Source of the DNA: Candidatus Villigracilaceae bacterium
Lineage (GTDB): Bacteria; Chloroflexota; Anaerolineae; Anaerolineales; Villigracilaceae
Length of the DNA stretch: 64,000 nucleotides
Assembly (NCBI GenBank): GCA_026645935.1
Contig: JAPKMP010000006.1
Coordinates: forward strand, 1 to 64,000
Reading direction: 5' to 3'
The notes beneath the pieces are model-generated. The model was not told where the DNA came from. It made no database searches and worked only from the letters and a program-made list of their open reading frames with translations. The number at the start of each line of letters is the position of its first letter. Positions within the stretch are counted from its first letter, which is position 1. The position numbers and the translations under genes were made by a program. This document shows positions 52,779 through 61,769 of the stretch, piece after piece.

Positions 52779-54287
52779 ATGTTCAACGAACAAAAAACCG
52801 ATAATCTCACCCTGCTCTTTACGGCGCTTGGCGCGGTCATCTTCCATATTGCCCTCAATGGACAATATGGTTTTCATCGCGATGAACTCGACTTCATCAT
52901 GAACGCACGCCGATTGGATTGGGGATACGTTTCGTATCCACCGATCACACCGTTCTTTGCGCGCATCGGGCTGGAAATCTTCGGCGAATCGTTACGCGGA
53001 TTACGCGTCCTGCCTGCCATTGCGCAAGGCGTTGCAATGATCCTTGCAGGGCTGATGGCGCGCGACATGGGCGGCAAGCGCAGCGCACAAATCCTTGCCG
53101 CGTTCACTGTCTTCATTGCGCCCATGTCCTTGTTTGGCGGCACGGTCATTATGTACTTCGCCTTCGATTATCTCTGGTGGGTGCTGGTCGCGTTCTTCAT
53201 GGTTCGTTTACTTGCCACCGACAACCCCCGTTATTGGCTCGGCATCGGCGCGGGCATAGGTCTCGGCATGATGACCAAGTACACGATGGCGTTCTTTGTT
53301 GCGGGACTGGTTGTGGCGGTGTTGGTCACGCCAGCACGAAAGTATCTTGGGACGAAGTGGTTATATCTTGGCGCAGCTTTGGCGCTGCTCATTTTCCTTC
53401 CGAATCTCATCTGGCAAATTCAACACGACTTCATCTCGTTGGAATATCTCGCTTCGATTCATGCGCGGGATGTTTCATGGGGACGAGCGGGCGATTTCCT
53501 GCCTGAGCAACTTTTTCTCACGACGAACCCTTTCTCTCTGCCGATCTGGGCTGTCGGACTCAGCCTGTGCCTGTTCTCTGCTTCGATGAGGCGCTTCCGT
53601 GCCCTGGGCTGGATGTTCATCGTCACATTCCTGCTGTTCATCATCAATCAGGGACGCGGCTATTACACGGGACCCGCGTATGTGATGTTCCTTGCGGCGG
53701 GATGTGTCTGGTTCGAGGCTTGGCTTGAGAGGTTGGGCGGAAAAAAGCGTCAGGTTGGATACGGATTATTATGGACGACGCAGGTTATCGGGAGTCTGAT
53801 CGGAGTCATCCTTATGAAACCGATTGGGGCGATCAATTCCACGTTCTGGGATTTTCGATACGGTGTGAGCGGCGATCTGTTTGTCGAGATGGTTGGCTGG
53901 GAAGATTTGACAAGGCAGGTTGCGGAGATCTATCAATCCATTCCTGAGACCGAAAAACCGCGCACAGTGATCCTGGCGGGCAACTACGGCGAAGCAGGCG
54001 CGATCGATTTATATGGCGACGAATACGGCTTGCCGCGTATGATCACAGGCGCGAACAGCATGTGGTATCGCGGCTTCGGCGACCCCGAGCCTGAGACCGT
54101 GATCGTGGTCGGGTTTGAAAGAGGGTATGCGGATCATTTTTTCAAGTCATGCCAGTTCAGCGGCACGGTGGAGAATTCATACGATGTGAAGAACGAAGAA
54201 ACGATGTTTCACACGGGTTTATATGTCTGCCGCGAGCCGCGCCTGCCATGGAGCGAGATGTGGCAGGAAATGCAGTGGTATCAATAG
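52779..54287 (+). CDS. GT39/GT83-type membrane glycosyltransferase
   Basis: A 502-residue membrane protein of the ArnT/PMT type, about ten to eleven helices. It has the catalytic acidic motif early (YGFHRDELDFIMNAR, here with H-R-D-E), then GYVSYPPITPFFARIG, typical of dolichyl-phosphate-mannose or lipid-linked sugar transferases. The last 120 residues form a soluble domain (for example TVILAGNYGEAGAIDLYG). Weak ribosome site. Probably adds a sugar to lipid or protein on the outer face. Confidence 0.85.
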   Translation: MFNEQKTDNLTLLFTALGAVIFHIALNGQYGFHRDELDFIMNARRLDWGYVSYPPITPFFARIGLEIFGESLRGLRVLPAIAQGVAMILAGLMARDMGGKRSAQILAAFTVFIAPMSLFGGTVIMYFAFDYLWWVLVAFFMVRLLATDNPRYWLGIGAGIGLGMMTKYTMAFFVAGLVVAVLVTPARKYLGTKWLYLGAALALLIFLPNLIWQIQHDFISLEYLASIHARDVSWGRAGDFLPEQLFLTTNPFSLPIWAVGLSLCLFSASMRRFRALGWMFIVTFLLFIINQGRGYYTGPAYVMFLAAGCVWFEAWLERLGGKKRQVGYGLLWTTQVIGSLIGVILMKPIGAINSTFWDFRYGVSGDLFVEMVGWEDLTRQVAEIYQSIPETEKPRTVILAGNYGEAGAIDLYGDEYGLPRMITGANSMWYRGFGDPEPETVIVVGFERGYADHFFKSCQFSGTVENSYDVKNEETMFHTGLYVCREPRLPWSEMWQEMQWYQ

Positions 54288-54547
54288 CCTGATCTGATGT
54301 TGTTTATGATATGGGTTGTTGCTGAATTTCTGGCGATAGAGCGCAGGCATCTTTAACCAGGATTTTTCATCACATTATCACGAGTCTGGGAGAGGCAAGG
54401 GTGTTTGTCAATATCTGGGACAGGATATCGATACACTAAGCAGGATATTGAACAGAAGTTTGGCGTCATTCCATGGAACCTGTTGAATCCAATTATTGTT
54501 TTGGCGATGTTGTCCTAAGGGAGCACAATAATTTAGTGGCTCAACCT
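54288..54547. other. Gap between convergent genes
   Basis: About 260 bases between the glycosyltransferase and the reverse-strand CPBP gene. I see no gene, strong hairpin or repeat. No terminator is obvious for either gene. Confidence 0.4.
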
Positions 54548-55474
54548 TTACAATCTCCCAGCCAGCGGTAGGTGCAATCCTGTTTTCTTTCGGAGCCATT
54601 TGACCCACAAGATGGTCAAGCCGCAGCCGATGAGCGCCCACACAAGCCCGATGAGACCGACCTCTGGCCCGTAGACCCCGCCCGTCCAGGCGGCGGGACC
54701 GATGACTTCAATCGAGAGAAGATGCGTGGCAGGGGCCGAGCCGCTCACGGAGAATCCAAACACGTTCGCTTCAAACAGATTCCAGGTGAGATGCAGACCG
54801 ATCGAGATGCCCAATTCTCCGGTAAGCATGTAGGGCAGGCAGAGTGCGAGACCGGCAATTATCGTGGTGATTACACTAAAGACGGTCGCGTGTCCATTCG
54901 CCATGTGACCGAGCCCAAAAATGGCGGACGAAAATAACAAGGCAAACAGAATCGCAGACCGCGGACCAATACGCCCGCCTGCAAACCCCTCGGCGATATT
55001 TTTCAATTGATAGGCGCGAAAAGCCATTTCTTCGTTGATGGATATCACGGTAAACATCAACACCTGAAGAAGAAAAGCCATGCTGATGGACAGCCCGGAA
55101 TTGGTGCTGGCAGAGCCGGTGATCAACAACCAGCCTGCCATTTTCATGGAAAGAAAGATTCCGGTCATCAGGAATACGCCGAGCGCCAAACCGAAACCCA
55201 GATCCAGCCACCAGTTGCGGTCGAAGTTAAAGCCAAGGTCAATAAATAACCGGCGGTCAATGAAGCGCGCCATCCACCAGGTCAGGACCAGTCCGCTTGC
55301 GAGGTAGATCAAATAGGCAAGGGCTTTCGGCAAGGGGGTCGCGTTAAAGGAACTGACCAAAACATCCTTACCTATGGTGAGCGCAAAGAAAAGGATCAAA
55401 TAGATCAGAAAACGCCAGCCAGCCCGTAAACGGTTTTGATCGGTGTTCCAGAAAATGTTTGCAATTGTCTTCAT
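54548..55474 (-). CDS. CPBP-family intramembrane metalloprotease
   Basis: A 308-residue membrane protein with the CPBP motifs NEEMAFRAYQLKNIAEG, then FGLGHMANGHATVF, then IGLHLTWNLFEANVFG. About eight helices. The ATG at 55474 is chosen for GGAGATTTATT upstream; the frame to 55555 is longer but has no helix. Last gene of a five-gene reverse run from 57838. A short sequence at 60791-60830 resembles part of it. Confidence 0.85.
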   Translation of the reverse strand: MKTIANIFWNTDQNRLRAGWRFLIYLILFFALTIGKDVLVSSFNATPLPKALAYLIYLASGLVLTWWMARFIDRRLFIDLGFNFDRNWWLDLGFGLALGVFLMTGIFLSMKMAGWLLITGSASTNSGLSISMAFLLQVLMFTVISINEEMAFRAYQLKNIAEGFAGGRIGPRSAILFALLFSSAIFGLGHMANGHATVFSVITTIIAGLALCLPYMLTGELGISIGLHLTWNLFEANVFGFSVSGSAPATHLLSIEVIGPAAWTGGVYGPEVGLIGLVWALIGCGLTILWVKWLRKKTGLHLPLAGRL

Positions 55475-55511
55475 AATAAATCTCCAGTAATTTCTTCCAT
55501 CTTGTTGATCT

Positions 55512-55961
55512 TTAACGGGCGGCGACCTGCGCCAATTGTTCCAATTCTTTGACATAAATGGGATACAACAGCTGCTTTGTCATCCAGCCTTCCACCCTGC
55601 CCGCCCATCCATCGCGGACGGGTATGGCGGTGATAATGGTTACGTACGCTGATTTGCCAGAATTGCGTGGGTCAACAATGAATTTCGTAACGACACCAGT
55701 ACCATCTTTCGTTTCCACCAAAACACGGTCAGGTTCGGGCTCGCTGACGATTGCGCGAAAGTCCTGTACTCTGCCAAGTACCTTCATCTGAAACTTGACA
55801 ATTGTGCCAGCGCCCAGTCCACCCTGCTCCACTTGCAGGGAGACAAAATAAGGTTTGGGGAGAATGAGCAGGTGTCCATGCTGGTAATCGGCAAGGATGT
55901 TGTAAATTCGTTTCGCGGGCGCGTCAATCAGCCTCGAAGCAGTGATTTCGTAGGGGATCAT
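55512..55961 (-). CDS. SRPBCC-family protein
   Basis: A 149-residue SRPBCC-fold protein, opening ITASRLIDAPAKRIYNILAD and ending with a C-terminal helix (WMTKQLLYPIYVKELEQLAQ). Possibly binds a lipid or acts in stress response. Its start overlaps the stop codon of the YbaK gene by four bases, so they are coupled. GGAGTCCC precedes the ATG. Confidence 0.82.
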   Translation of the reverse strand: MIPYEITASRLIDAPAKRIYNILADYQHGHLLILPKPYFVSLQVEQGGLGAGTIVKFQMKVLGRVQDFRAIVSEPEPDRVLVETKDGTGVVTKFIVDPRNSGKSAYVTIITAIPVRDGWAGRVEGWMTKQLLYPIYVKELEQLAQVAAR

Positions 55962-56473
55962 ATTTGGGACTCCTTTATTTCTTTCATGGCAATAGGAACC
56001 AGGTTGGGCTGGGCAATGCGTAGATAAGAATCTTTATCCATAAAAATCGAGCGATCCAGCCTGCCTGTATTGAAGACGAGCTCATCGTTCTCGAATAGTG
56101 AGGGATCAGCCAATACAATCAGATCTTCATTGAACGAGAACGGCGGAACGGCGCCCATTTCACAACCTGTCAGTTGGCGGGCTTTTTCGGCGGGCGCAAA
56201 CATGACGCGGATTGCATTGCATAATGTCTTGATGACATTCAAATCCACGCGGGAATCGCCCGGGACGTTGGCGAGGTAATAGCGGCTTTCCTTCTTGCCG
56301 ATCTTTACCAGCACAACCAGCGATTTGACGGCTTGCGAAAGCAGGTTGCCGCGCATCTGGCTGACAAGTTCCGTTTGTCCTTCGGGTGCATGTTCCACTA
56401 CGCGGAAGTTTGCCTTGTTTTGTTCCAGTAAGTCAATTATTTTTTCGTACATATCATTTGTTAGGTTTGACAT
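55958..56473 (-). CDS. YbaK/ProX-type aminoacyl-tRNA deacylase
   Basis: A 171-residue protein of the YbaK/EbsC/ProX editing family. Signature parts are FRVVEHAPEGQTELVSQMRG, LSQAVKSLVVLVKIGKKE and GCEMGAVPPFSF, which hold the substrate-binding lysine and glycine loop. These proteins remove mischarged amino acids from tRNA. It is translationally coupled to the SRPBCC gene. Confidence 0.85.
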   Translation of the reverse strand: MSNLTNDMYEKIIDLLEQNKANFRVVEHAPEGQTELVSQMRGNLLSQAVKSLVVLVKIGKKESRYYLANVPGDSRVDLNVIKTLCNAIRVMFAPAEKARQLTGCEMGAVPPFSFNEDLIVLADPSLFENDELVFNTGRLDRSIFMDKDSYLRIAQPNLVPIAMKEIKESQI

Positions 56474-56498
56474 GATCGTTATTCCTTATTCAACTGTT

Positions 56499-57353
56499 TC
56501 AGGATTGTCGATCGTTTGCATTCGGCGGGCGATTCCAGACATACCAGGCGATTATGAATGCAAATGGAATCAGCATGACACCGAATTCACCCGTGAAGTA
56601 TTGTGTTATTCCCGTGTTGATGGAGATCCGATCCAGGAAGGTTTGAATCAGACCATTATGCGTGGCATGCATAATGGCGGCAGGCCAGATGCTGCCTGAT
56701 TTCATCCGCAGCCATGCCATGATGATGCCAGTCATCAAAACCATCAAAGTAATACAAGCTATTTGATATATCTTTGGTGTGCCGGTGGAACCATAACCGC
56801 CTGAGAAAATTCCAGGTAGGTGCCATGCCGCCCACAACACGCCACTGAGCAGGCTGGCATTTCGAAATCCAACTGATTTGGCAAGCTCAGGGACAAGGTA
56901 TCCACGCCAGCCGATTTCTTCACCGAGGCTGAATATCATGGCTGGAATCAGATTCACGAGTGTGATATAGAAAAAAGCCGAAACAATGACCATGCCATCT
57001 GAAGCCGATGGCATGTTAAGCGTCAGACGGGCGCGCTCTAGAAATGTCGGGTTGGGAATGCCGCCGAGTCCTGTGAACCAGACCAGGGCGTAGGCAGGAA
57101 GCGCATACAACATCGGTAACACCCAGCCAAGTGCCAGCCACTTCACAGGCAGCACACGCCAACCGATATCCTTTAGTGAGCGGCGTGTCAATAGGCTTGC
57201 AATCAATGCCGCCAAGGCAGGGCTGGACATGATGATCAAATCCGCTACAGGCGATTCTTCGAATTGAAAAGCAATGCCATTTGCCGCGAGCGTTGTAAAA
57301 AATATAAGCGCAATGTAGGTAGTGACTCGATGATTAATATTTGTTGCATTCAT
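56499..57353 (-). CDS. CPBP-family intramembrane metalloprotease
   Basis: A 284-residue membrane protein with CPBP motifs SLGEEIGWRGYLVPELA, then LWAAWHLPGIFSGGYG and IIMHATHNGLIQT-like IMHATHN. About eight helices. It lies eight bases after the cupin gene and 25 bases before the YbaK gene, on the same strand. It is the fourth CPBP gene of the window. Confidence 0.86.
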   Translation of the reverse strand: MNATNINHRVTTYIALIFFTTLAANGIAFQFEESPVADLIIMSSPALAALIASLLTRRSLKDIGWRVLPVKWLALGWVLPMLYALPAYALVWFTGLGGIPNPTFLERARLTLNMPSASDGMVIVSAFFYITLVNLIPAMIFSLGEEIGWRGYLVPELAKSVGFRNASLLSGVLWAAWHLPGIFSGGYGSTGTPKIYQIACITLMVLMTGIIMAWLRMKSGSIWPAAIMHATHNGLIQTFLDRISINTGITQYFTGEFGVMLIPFAFIIAWYVWNRPPNANDRQS

Positions 57354-57361
57354 ATAAACAT

Positions 57362-57838
57362 TTACCTTTCCGGGAAGAAGTTGTCGTACTTCTCGTACAA
57401 CGCCAGCAGCTTGCTCATGTCCTGCGGGGGCCAGCCTGGTTCCGATTGCGCCATTGCCGCCAGTTCCTTGAAATATTCCTCGAAACCGCCGGGCGAAAGG
57501 AAGGTTAGAAAACGCGCAGGTTTATCTTCGTTGTTGGAAAACGTGTGCAACACGCCTGTGGGAATGTAAACCAACGCGCCAGGTTCACCCCTGAACACCT
57601 CATGCTCTTTGCGGAACGTTACCGTGCCTTCCAAAACATAAAAGGCTTCATTGGTCACCTTGTGCCAGTGCAGCGGCGGGCCCGCAAACTTCGGCGGCGC
57701 AACATATTCCAGCAACGCCCACGCGCCGTTCGTATCGGCGCTTGAAACTTTGAACGCCAAATTCACGCCCAAAAATGAAAGGGTCGTGCCTGCGCCGGGT
57801 TTCAATAAACGCGCTTGTAATTGAGTAATATCATTCAT
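57362..57838 (-). CDS. Cupin-domain protein
   Basis: A 158-residue single cupin. The metal motif is PLHWHKVTNEAFYVLEGTV (H-x-H, E) and VYIPTGVLHTFSNNE gives the last histidine. Cupins of this type bind Fe, Mn or Zn and include oxygenases and isomerases; the substrate is not evident. The ATG at 57838 has GGAG six bases upstream and is preferred to the one at 57844. Divergent from the HTH-STAND regulator, with a 101-base gap. Confidence 0.85.
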   Translation of the reverse strand: MNDITQLQARLLKPGAGTTLSFLGVNLAFKVSSADTNGAWALLEYVAPPKFAGPPLHWHKVTNEAFYVLEGTVTFRKEHEVFRGEPGALVYIPTGVLHTFSNNEDKPARFLTFLSPGGFEEYFKELAAMAQSEPGWPPQDMSKLLALYEKYDNFFPER

Positions 57839-57925
57839 TGGCATCTCCTTTTGATGGCGGCATCATACGCTTCACATCCCATCATTGGGTGGCGCTCACT
57901 AACACAAAAAGTGACACAAGGCTGA

Positions 57926-57931
57926 TACAAT
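57926..57931 (+). promoter_or_regulatory. Extended -10 box, near-leaderless start of the HTH-STAND regulator
   Basis: TGA-TACAAT followed by eight bases and the ATG at 57940; no ribosome site. Transcription should start at or next to the start codon. Confidence 0.5.
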
Positions 57932-57939
57932 CCCGCGTG

Positions 57940-60480
57940 ATGAACGCAGATACTTTTGGATCGTGGCTAAAAACCCGCCGCAAAAGACTCGATCTCACGC
58001 AGGAAATGCTGGCGAATCTTGTCGGTTGTTCGGTTTCCGCCATTCGCAAAATCGAAAACGATGAACGCCGTCCGTCGCGCCAGATCGCGGAATTGCTGGC
58101 AGCGCATTTGGAAATTCCACCCGAGGAGAAGCCTCTGTTCCTCAAGATTGCACGCGGCGATGGTAGTTCTCTGGGACTAAAAAACGCCTCAGAGCGACCC
58201 GAAAATTGGTCTGCCCTTTCTGAATCATTTTCCCCACTGTCGAATGTTCCCGTCTCCCCTACGCCCTTCATTGGGCGCAGTGATGAGATCGAAACCCTCT
58301 TGCGCATGTTGGTAGACCCACATTACCGCCTCATTACCATTCTTGGTGTAGGAGGCATCGGAAAGACCCGCCTGGCAATGGAAGTCTCTCGTGATCAACT
58401 TAAGGTCTTTGATGAGAACGTATATTTCATTCAACTTGCCGCAATTAGCACAAGTGACGCGATTTTGCCTGCCATTGCCTCTGTCCTAAACATTCCCGCA
58501 GGCAATACTGGCGAACTCAAGCCACGTTTACTTGGATACTTACGCGAGAAAAACGCTTTGTTGGTTCTCGATAATTTCGAACACATCATAGATAGCGCGC
58601 CTTTACTTTCAGAGTTCCTCCAACAAGCGCCCAAATTGAAGTTCCTTGTCACGTCGCGCGAGCGACTCAATTTGCAAGGAGAATGGACGCTTGAACTCAG
58701 CGGGCTTTCCGTCCCGCCCATTGTGGATGAAGGAATGGCGATCTATGGCGCTTTGCAGCTCTTTGAGTCTCATGCGCAGCGCATCCAACCTGATTTGAAA
58801 TTGATCGGCGAAGAACGCGAAGCCGCCATCCGCATCTGCCAGCGGGTGGATGGGATGCCGCTTGCCATCGAACTTGCCGCGGCATGGGTCAATGTGCTTT
58901 CATGCGAAGAAATTGCAGACGAGATTGAGCACGGGTTCGATTTTCTTTCTTCCACCCTGCGCGATGTGCCTGAACGTCATCGCAGCCTGCGCGCCGTCTT
59001 TGAACATTCATGGAAGCGGCTTGCCAAACCTGAACAAACCGCATTGAGCCGCCTGACCATCTTTCAGGGTGGATTCAGCCGCGAGGCAGCAGAATCAGTT
59101 GTCGGCGCGAAGAGAGGCGTGTTATCGGGTTTGGAATCCAAATCGCTGCTGCGGCGTTCCTTCAATGGGCGCTTCGATCTGCACGAGGTCATCCGTCAGT
59201 ATGCAAGGGATTATTTGAAGGACGAATCCGCTTTGCGCGACAGGCACAGCGAGTATTATCTTGACCTGCTACATCGAAGCGGAGCGGATTTTTTCGGCGC
59301 AGATAAGGCAAACTCGCTGGGCAGATTGTTCGATGAGTTGGGGAATTTGAATGTGGCGTGGGATTGGGCGTTGTCGCATAAACGATTTGCGCTGACGGAT
59401 GCCGCTCTCGAAAGTATGTGGATGCTGTACGACGTGCATGGCTGGCTCACCGATGGCATCGAACAGACGAATGATTTGATCGGCGCATTACGGGCTGAAG
59501 CGGATTCGCAGATTTATCTTGGACGCGCGTTGACGTTTCATGGAATGCTGGTCTTCCGTGCTGGTGATTACGTTCGGGCGCGCAAGGTATTCGAAGAAGG
59601 CATCGAAATCCTGGGCGGAACAGGTGAAACAAAACATTTACCGCCCGCGTTGATCTTCAATGGCATCGTTGCTTCGTTGATGGGCGATTTTCCGCGCGCG
59701 CGTGAGTTGATGGACAAAGGCGTGGAACTTGCGAAGGAGCACGGCAACCGCTGGTTCATGGCGCTCGGTCAATTCGATCAGGGATTTATTGCGGGGCAGG
59801 AAGGGAATCTCGAACATGCTTATGTGCGGATGCAGGCGGGCTTATCCATTTGGCGTGAATTGGGCAACTCGCGGTTTATTGCTTTTGCGTTGAATTTTCT
59901 CAGTCCGATCGCGATCCAATTGGGCAGGCTGGAGAATGCGCAGGATTTTCTTGAAGAAAGCCTGGCGCTCAGCACGGAAATCCATGACCGCTGGGGCATG
60001 GGAACATCGCTGGGCAGGCTGGGAATACTGGCATTGCTTAGAGACGACCCAAGCGGAGCGAAGTCCATGCTGGAGAAGAGCCTTGCTTTGTTCACCGACC
60101 TCGGGGCGCGCTGGGATATCGCCTGGGCATTGACTCAGTTGGGGAAGGCTGCAATTGCATCTAAAGAATGGGATCAGGCGAATGACTTGCTTAAGCGAGC
60201 CATCAAATTATCGCTCGAAGTACAGGCACTCCCGCAAGCCATCGATGCCGCGCTTGAACTTTCGGAATGTTTTATTCATCGGGATGAGCTTGAAAAGGCG
60301 GCGGAATTGATCCTGTCTGCGATGGGACATTCCGCCAGCACTGATTTCGCCAAACAACGCGCAGAGCAGTTGATGACCATCATCGAGGCTCGAGGCGGTG
60401 CCGAACGTCTGGAAAAGGCGATGCGGCAACAGGCAATGTCCGGGGATATGGAAACGATCCTTTTGCATTTGGCAGAGTGA
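57940..60480 (+). CDS. XRE-type HTH regulator with STAND ATPase and TPR-like repeats
   Basis: An 846-residue regulator. An XRE helix-turn-helix at residues 5-65 (RRKRLDLTQEMLANLVGCS) is followed by a STAND/NB-ARC-type ATPase at about 105-400 (Walker A GVGGIGKTRLAMEVS, Walker B ALLVLDNFEH, then FLVTSRERLNLQGEW). Helical TPR-like repeats fill the rest (for example SALTFHG-style helices near GRALTFHGMLVFRAG). Such proteins oligomerise on sensing a partner and regulate transcription. The start at 57940 follows a -10 box; a longer frame from 57838 would overlap the cupin gene leader. It is divergent from the cupin operon. Confidence 0.85.
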   Translation: MNADTFGSWLKTRRKRLDLTQEMLANLVGCSVSAIRKIENDERRPSRQIAELLAAHLEIPPEEKPLFLKIARGDGSSLGLKNASERPENWSALSESFSPLSNVPVSPTPFIGRSDEIETLLRMLVDPHYRLITILGVGGIGKTRLAMEVSRDQLKVFDENVYFIQLAAISTSDAILPAIASVLNIPAGNTGELKPRLLGYLREKNALLVLDNFEHIIDSAPLLSEFLQQAPKLKFLVTSRERLNLQGEWTLELSGLSVPPIVDEGMAIYGALQLFESHAQRIQPDLKLIGEEREAAIRICQRVDGMPLAIELAAAWVNVLSCEEIADEIEHGFDFLSSTLRDVPERHRSLRAVFEHSWKRLAKPEQTALSRLTIFQGGFSREAAESVVGAKRGVLSGLESKSLLRRSFNGRFDLHEVIRQYARDYLKDESALRDRHSEYYLDLLHRSGADFFGADKANSLGRLFDELGNLNVAWDWALSHKRFALTDAALESMWMLYDVHGWLTDGIEQTNDLIGALRAEADSQIYLGRALTFHGMLVFRAGDYVRARKVFEEGIEILGGTGETKHLPPALIFNGIVASLMGDFPRARELMDKGVELAKEHGNRWFMALGQFDQGFIAGQEGNLEHAYVRMQAGLSIWRELGNSRFIAFALNFLSPIAIQLGRLENAQDFLEESLALSTEIHDRWGMGTSLGRLGILALLRDDPSGAKSMLEKSLALFTDLGARWDIAWALTQLGKAAIASKEWDQANDLLKRAIKLSLEVQALPQAIDAALELSECFIHRDELEKAAELILSAMGHSASTDFAKQRAEQLMTIIEARGGAERLEKAMRQQAMSGDMETILLHLAE

Positions 60481-60846
60481 GATGAGAGCATGGATATAAT
60501 CGTAATTGGCATCTCCCTCAAACCGCTAATGCTTAGTAACGCGATCATGGCAAACTGACTTTACAAGCGGATGCGGCACCCCAAAGACGCGCCGCTCGCT
60601 TCGCATCCCCAAGAGCAACGGCAACCAATGCCAGCGCTCCCATTGAGAAGGGTGGGCTGATCTTACTCCCTGAACTCTGATAAGGGAACAAGGATTCTTT
60701 AGACATTCCCGTTGCACGCTTGTAATCAGTGCGCAGACGCGCTAGATCTGGCAAGCCGCCAAGCCATCAGGTAGCTCTCCCCCAACTCCTGGGTGAGGTG
60801 CAGACCGATCGAAATACCCAATTCCCGTTAGGACTCCACTTTTGGG
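60481..60846 (-). pseudogene. Gap with decayed gene fragments
   Basis: On the reverse strand a frame at about 60545-60754 reads MGALALVAVALGDAKRAARL, the phrase that ends many LuxR/STAND-type ATPases (ALGDAERAARLWGAAEAL). Bases 60791-60830 are close to part of the CPBP gene at 54784-54825 (GLHLT region). Neither makes an intact gene. These look like leftovers of deleted reverse-strand genes. Confidence 0.5.
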
Positions 60847-61719
60847 TTAGTTTGTTATTTTCTTAATCTCAACAAGCAACTCATCTGGCTTTTCTTCTGA
60901 AACAAAATGCCCTGCATCGTCAAATCGAATCACGTTTGCATTTGGAAACGCCCTTGTCCAGCGATTGAGCTCCTTCTTTCTAAAAGCAATGTCTTTCATG
61001 CCCCATGCGAGCAAAATCTCTTTGGACGCAAGGGTGTGGCTCTTATCCCACAATTCATTCAACCATTGTGATGAGCCGATGATTTGTTGTGGAAAAGTCC
61101 AATTACCCTTTCTATCTTCGGGGTTGGAAAGAGGCATAAGATAATGATTGTGTATTTCGGAAGTTAGTTTTCTTTTATCGCCAAATGCGGCTTTCACGAC
61201 ATTTTTTGCAAAGAAATTGTATTTCTTTATCAGCCATTTGCCCAGCGGGCCGCCCATAAAGCCACTAAATGCCTGAAAATACAAATCATTTTCAACAGAC
61301 CATATCCAGGTGTTGGTGACGACGAGATTCCTGATTTTTTCGGGATGTGCTATTGCATATGACAATCCAATTGGACCACCCCAATCACCAACGATCAGGG
61401 TGATTTTTTCAAGATCCAGAGATTCCATAAGCTGTTCGAAATTTTTTGCGTGTTCCACGGGCAGGTACGACCACTCGCTAGGTTTATCAGACAATCCGAA
61501 ACCAATGTGGTCTGGCGCAATACACCTGTTAGTTGTTGACAAGTCTTTTATTAGGTTCCTGAATTCAAATGACCAGGAAGGATTTCCATGCACGAATACA
61601 ATGGGATCTCCTTCTCCCTCATCCACGTAATGCATATTCCCAACCGATGTCGAAAAGAAATGAGACTTGAATGGATATTCATTTTCGTTCAACCATTCAG
61701 GTCTATTTGTGTTTTTCAT
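60847..61719 (-). CDS. Haloalkane-dehalogenase-like alpha/beta hydrolase
   Basis: A 290-residue hydrolase resembling haloalkane dehalogenases: IVFVHGNPSWSFEFRNL (oxyanion loop), the nucleophile aspartate with its neighbouring tryptophan in LIVGDWGGPIGLS, and the histidine in FDDAGHFVSEEKP. The Asp-Trp pair is what dehalogenases use; epoxide hydrolases share it in part. It is the last gene of the unit MarR, hydrolase, dehalogenase. GGAG precedes the ATG. Confidence 0.85.
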   Translation of the reverse strand: MKNTNRPEWLNENEYPFKSHFFSTSVGNMHYVDEGEGDPIVFVHGNPSWSFEFRNLIKDLSTTNRCIAPDHIGFGLSDKPSEWSYLPVEHAKNFEQLMESLDLEKITLIVGDWGGPIGLSYAIAHPEKIRNLVVTNTWIWSVENDLYFQAFSGFMGGPLGKWLIKKYNFFAKNVVKAAFGDKRKLTSEIHNHYLMPLSNPEDRKGNWTFPQQIIGSSQWLNELWDKSHTLASKEILLAWGMKDIAFRKKELNRWTRAFPNANVIRFDDAGHFVSEEKPDELLVEIKKITN

Positions 61720-61769
61720 ATCTGCTCCATTGTTCGAGAAATTATGGATAAAGTCGTCGTAATGAGGTG

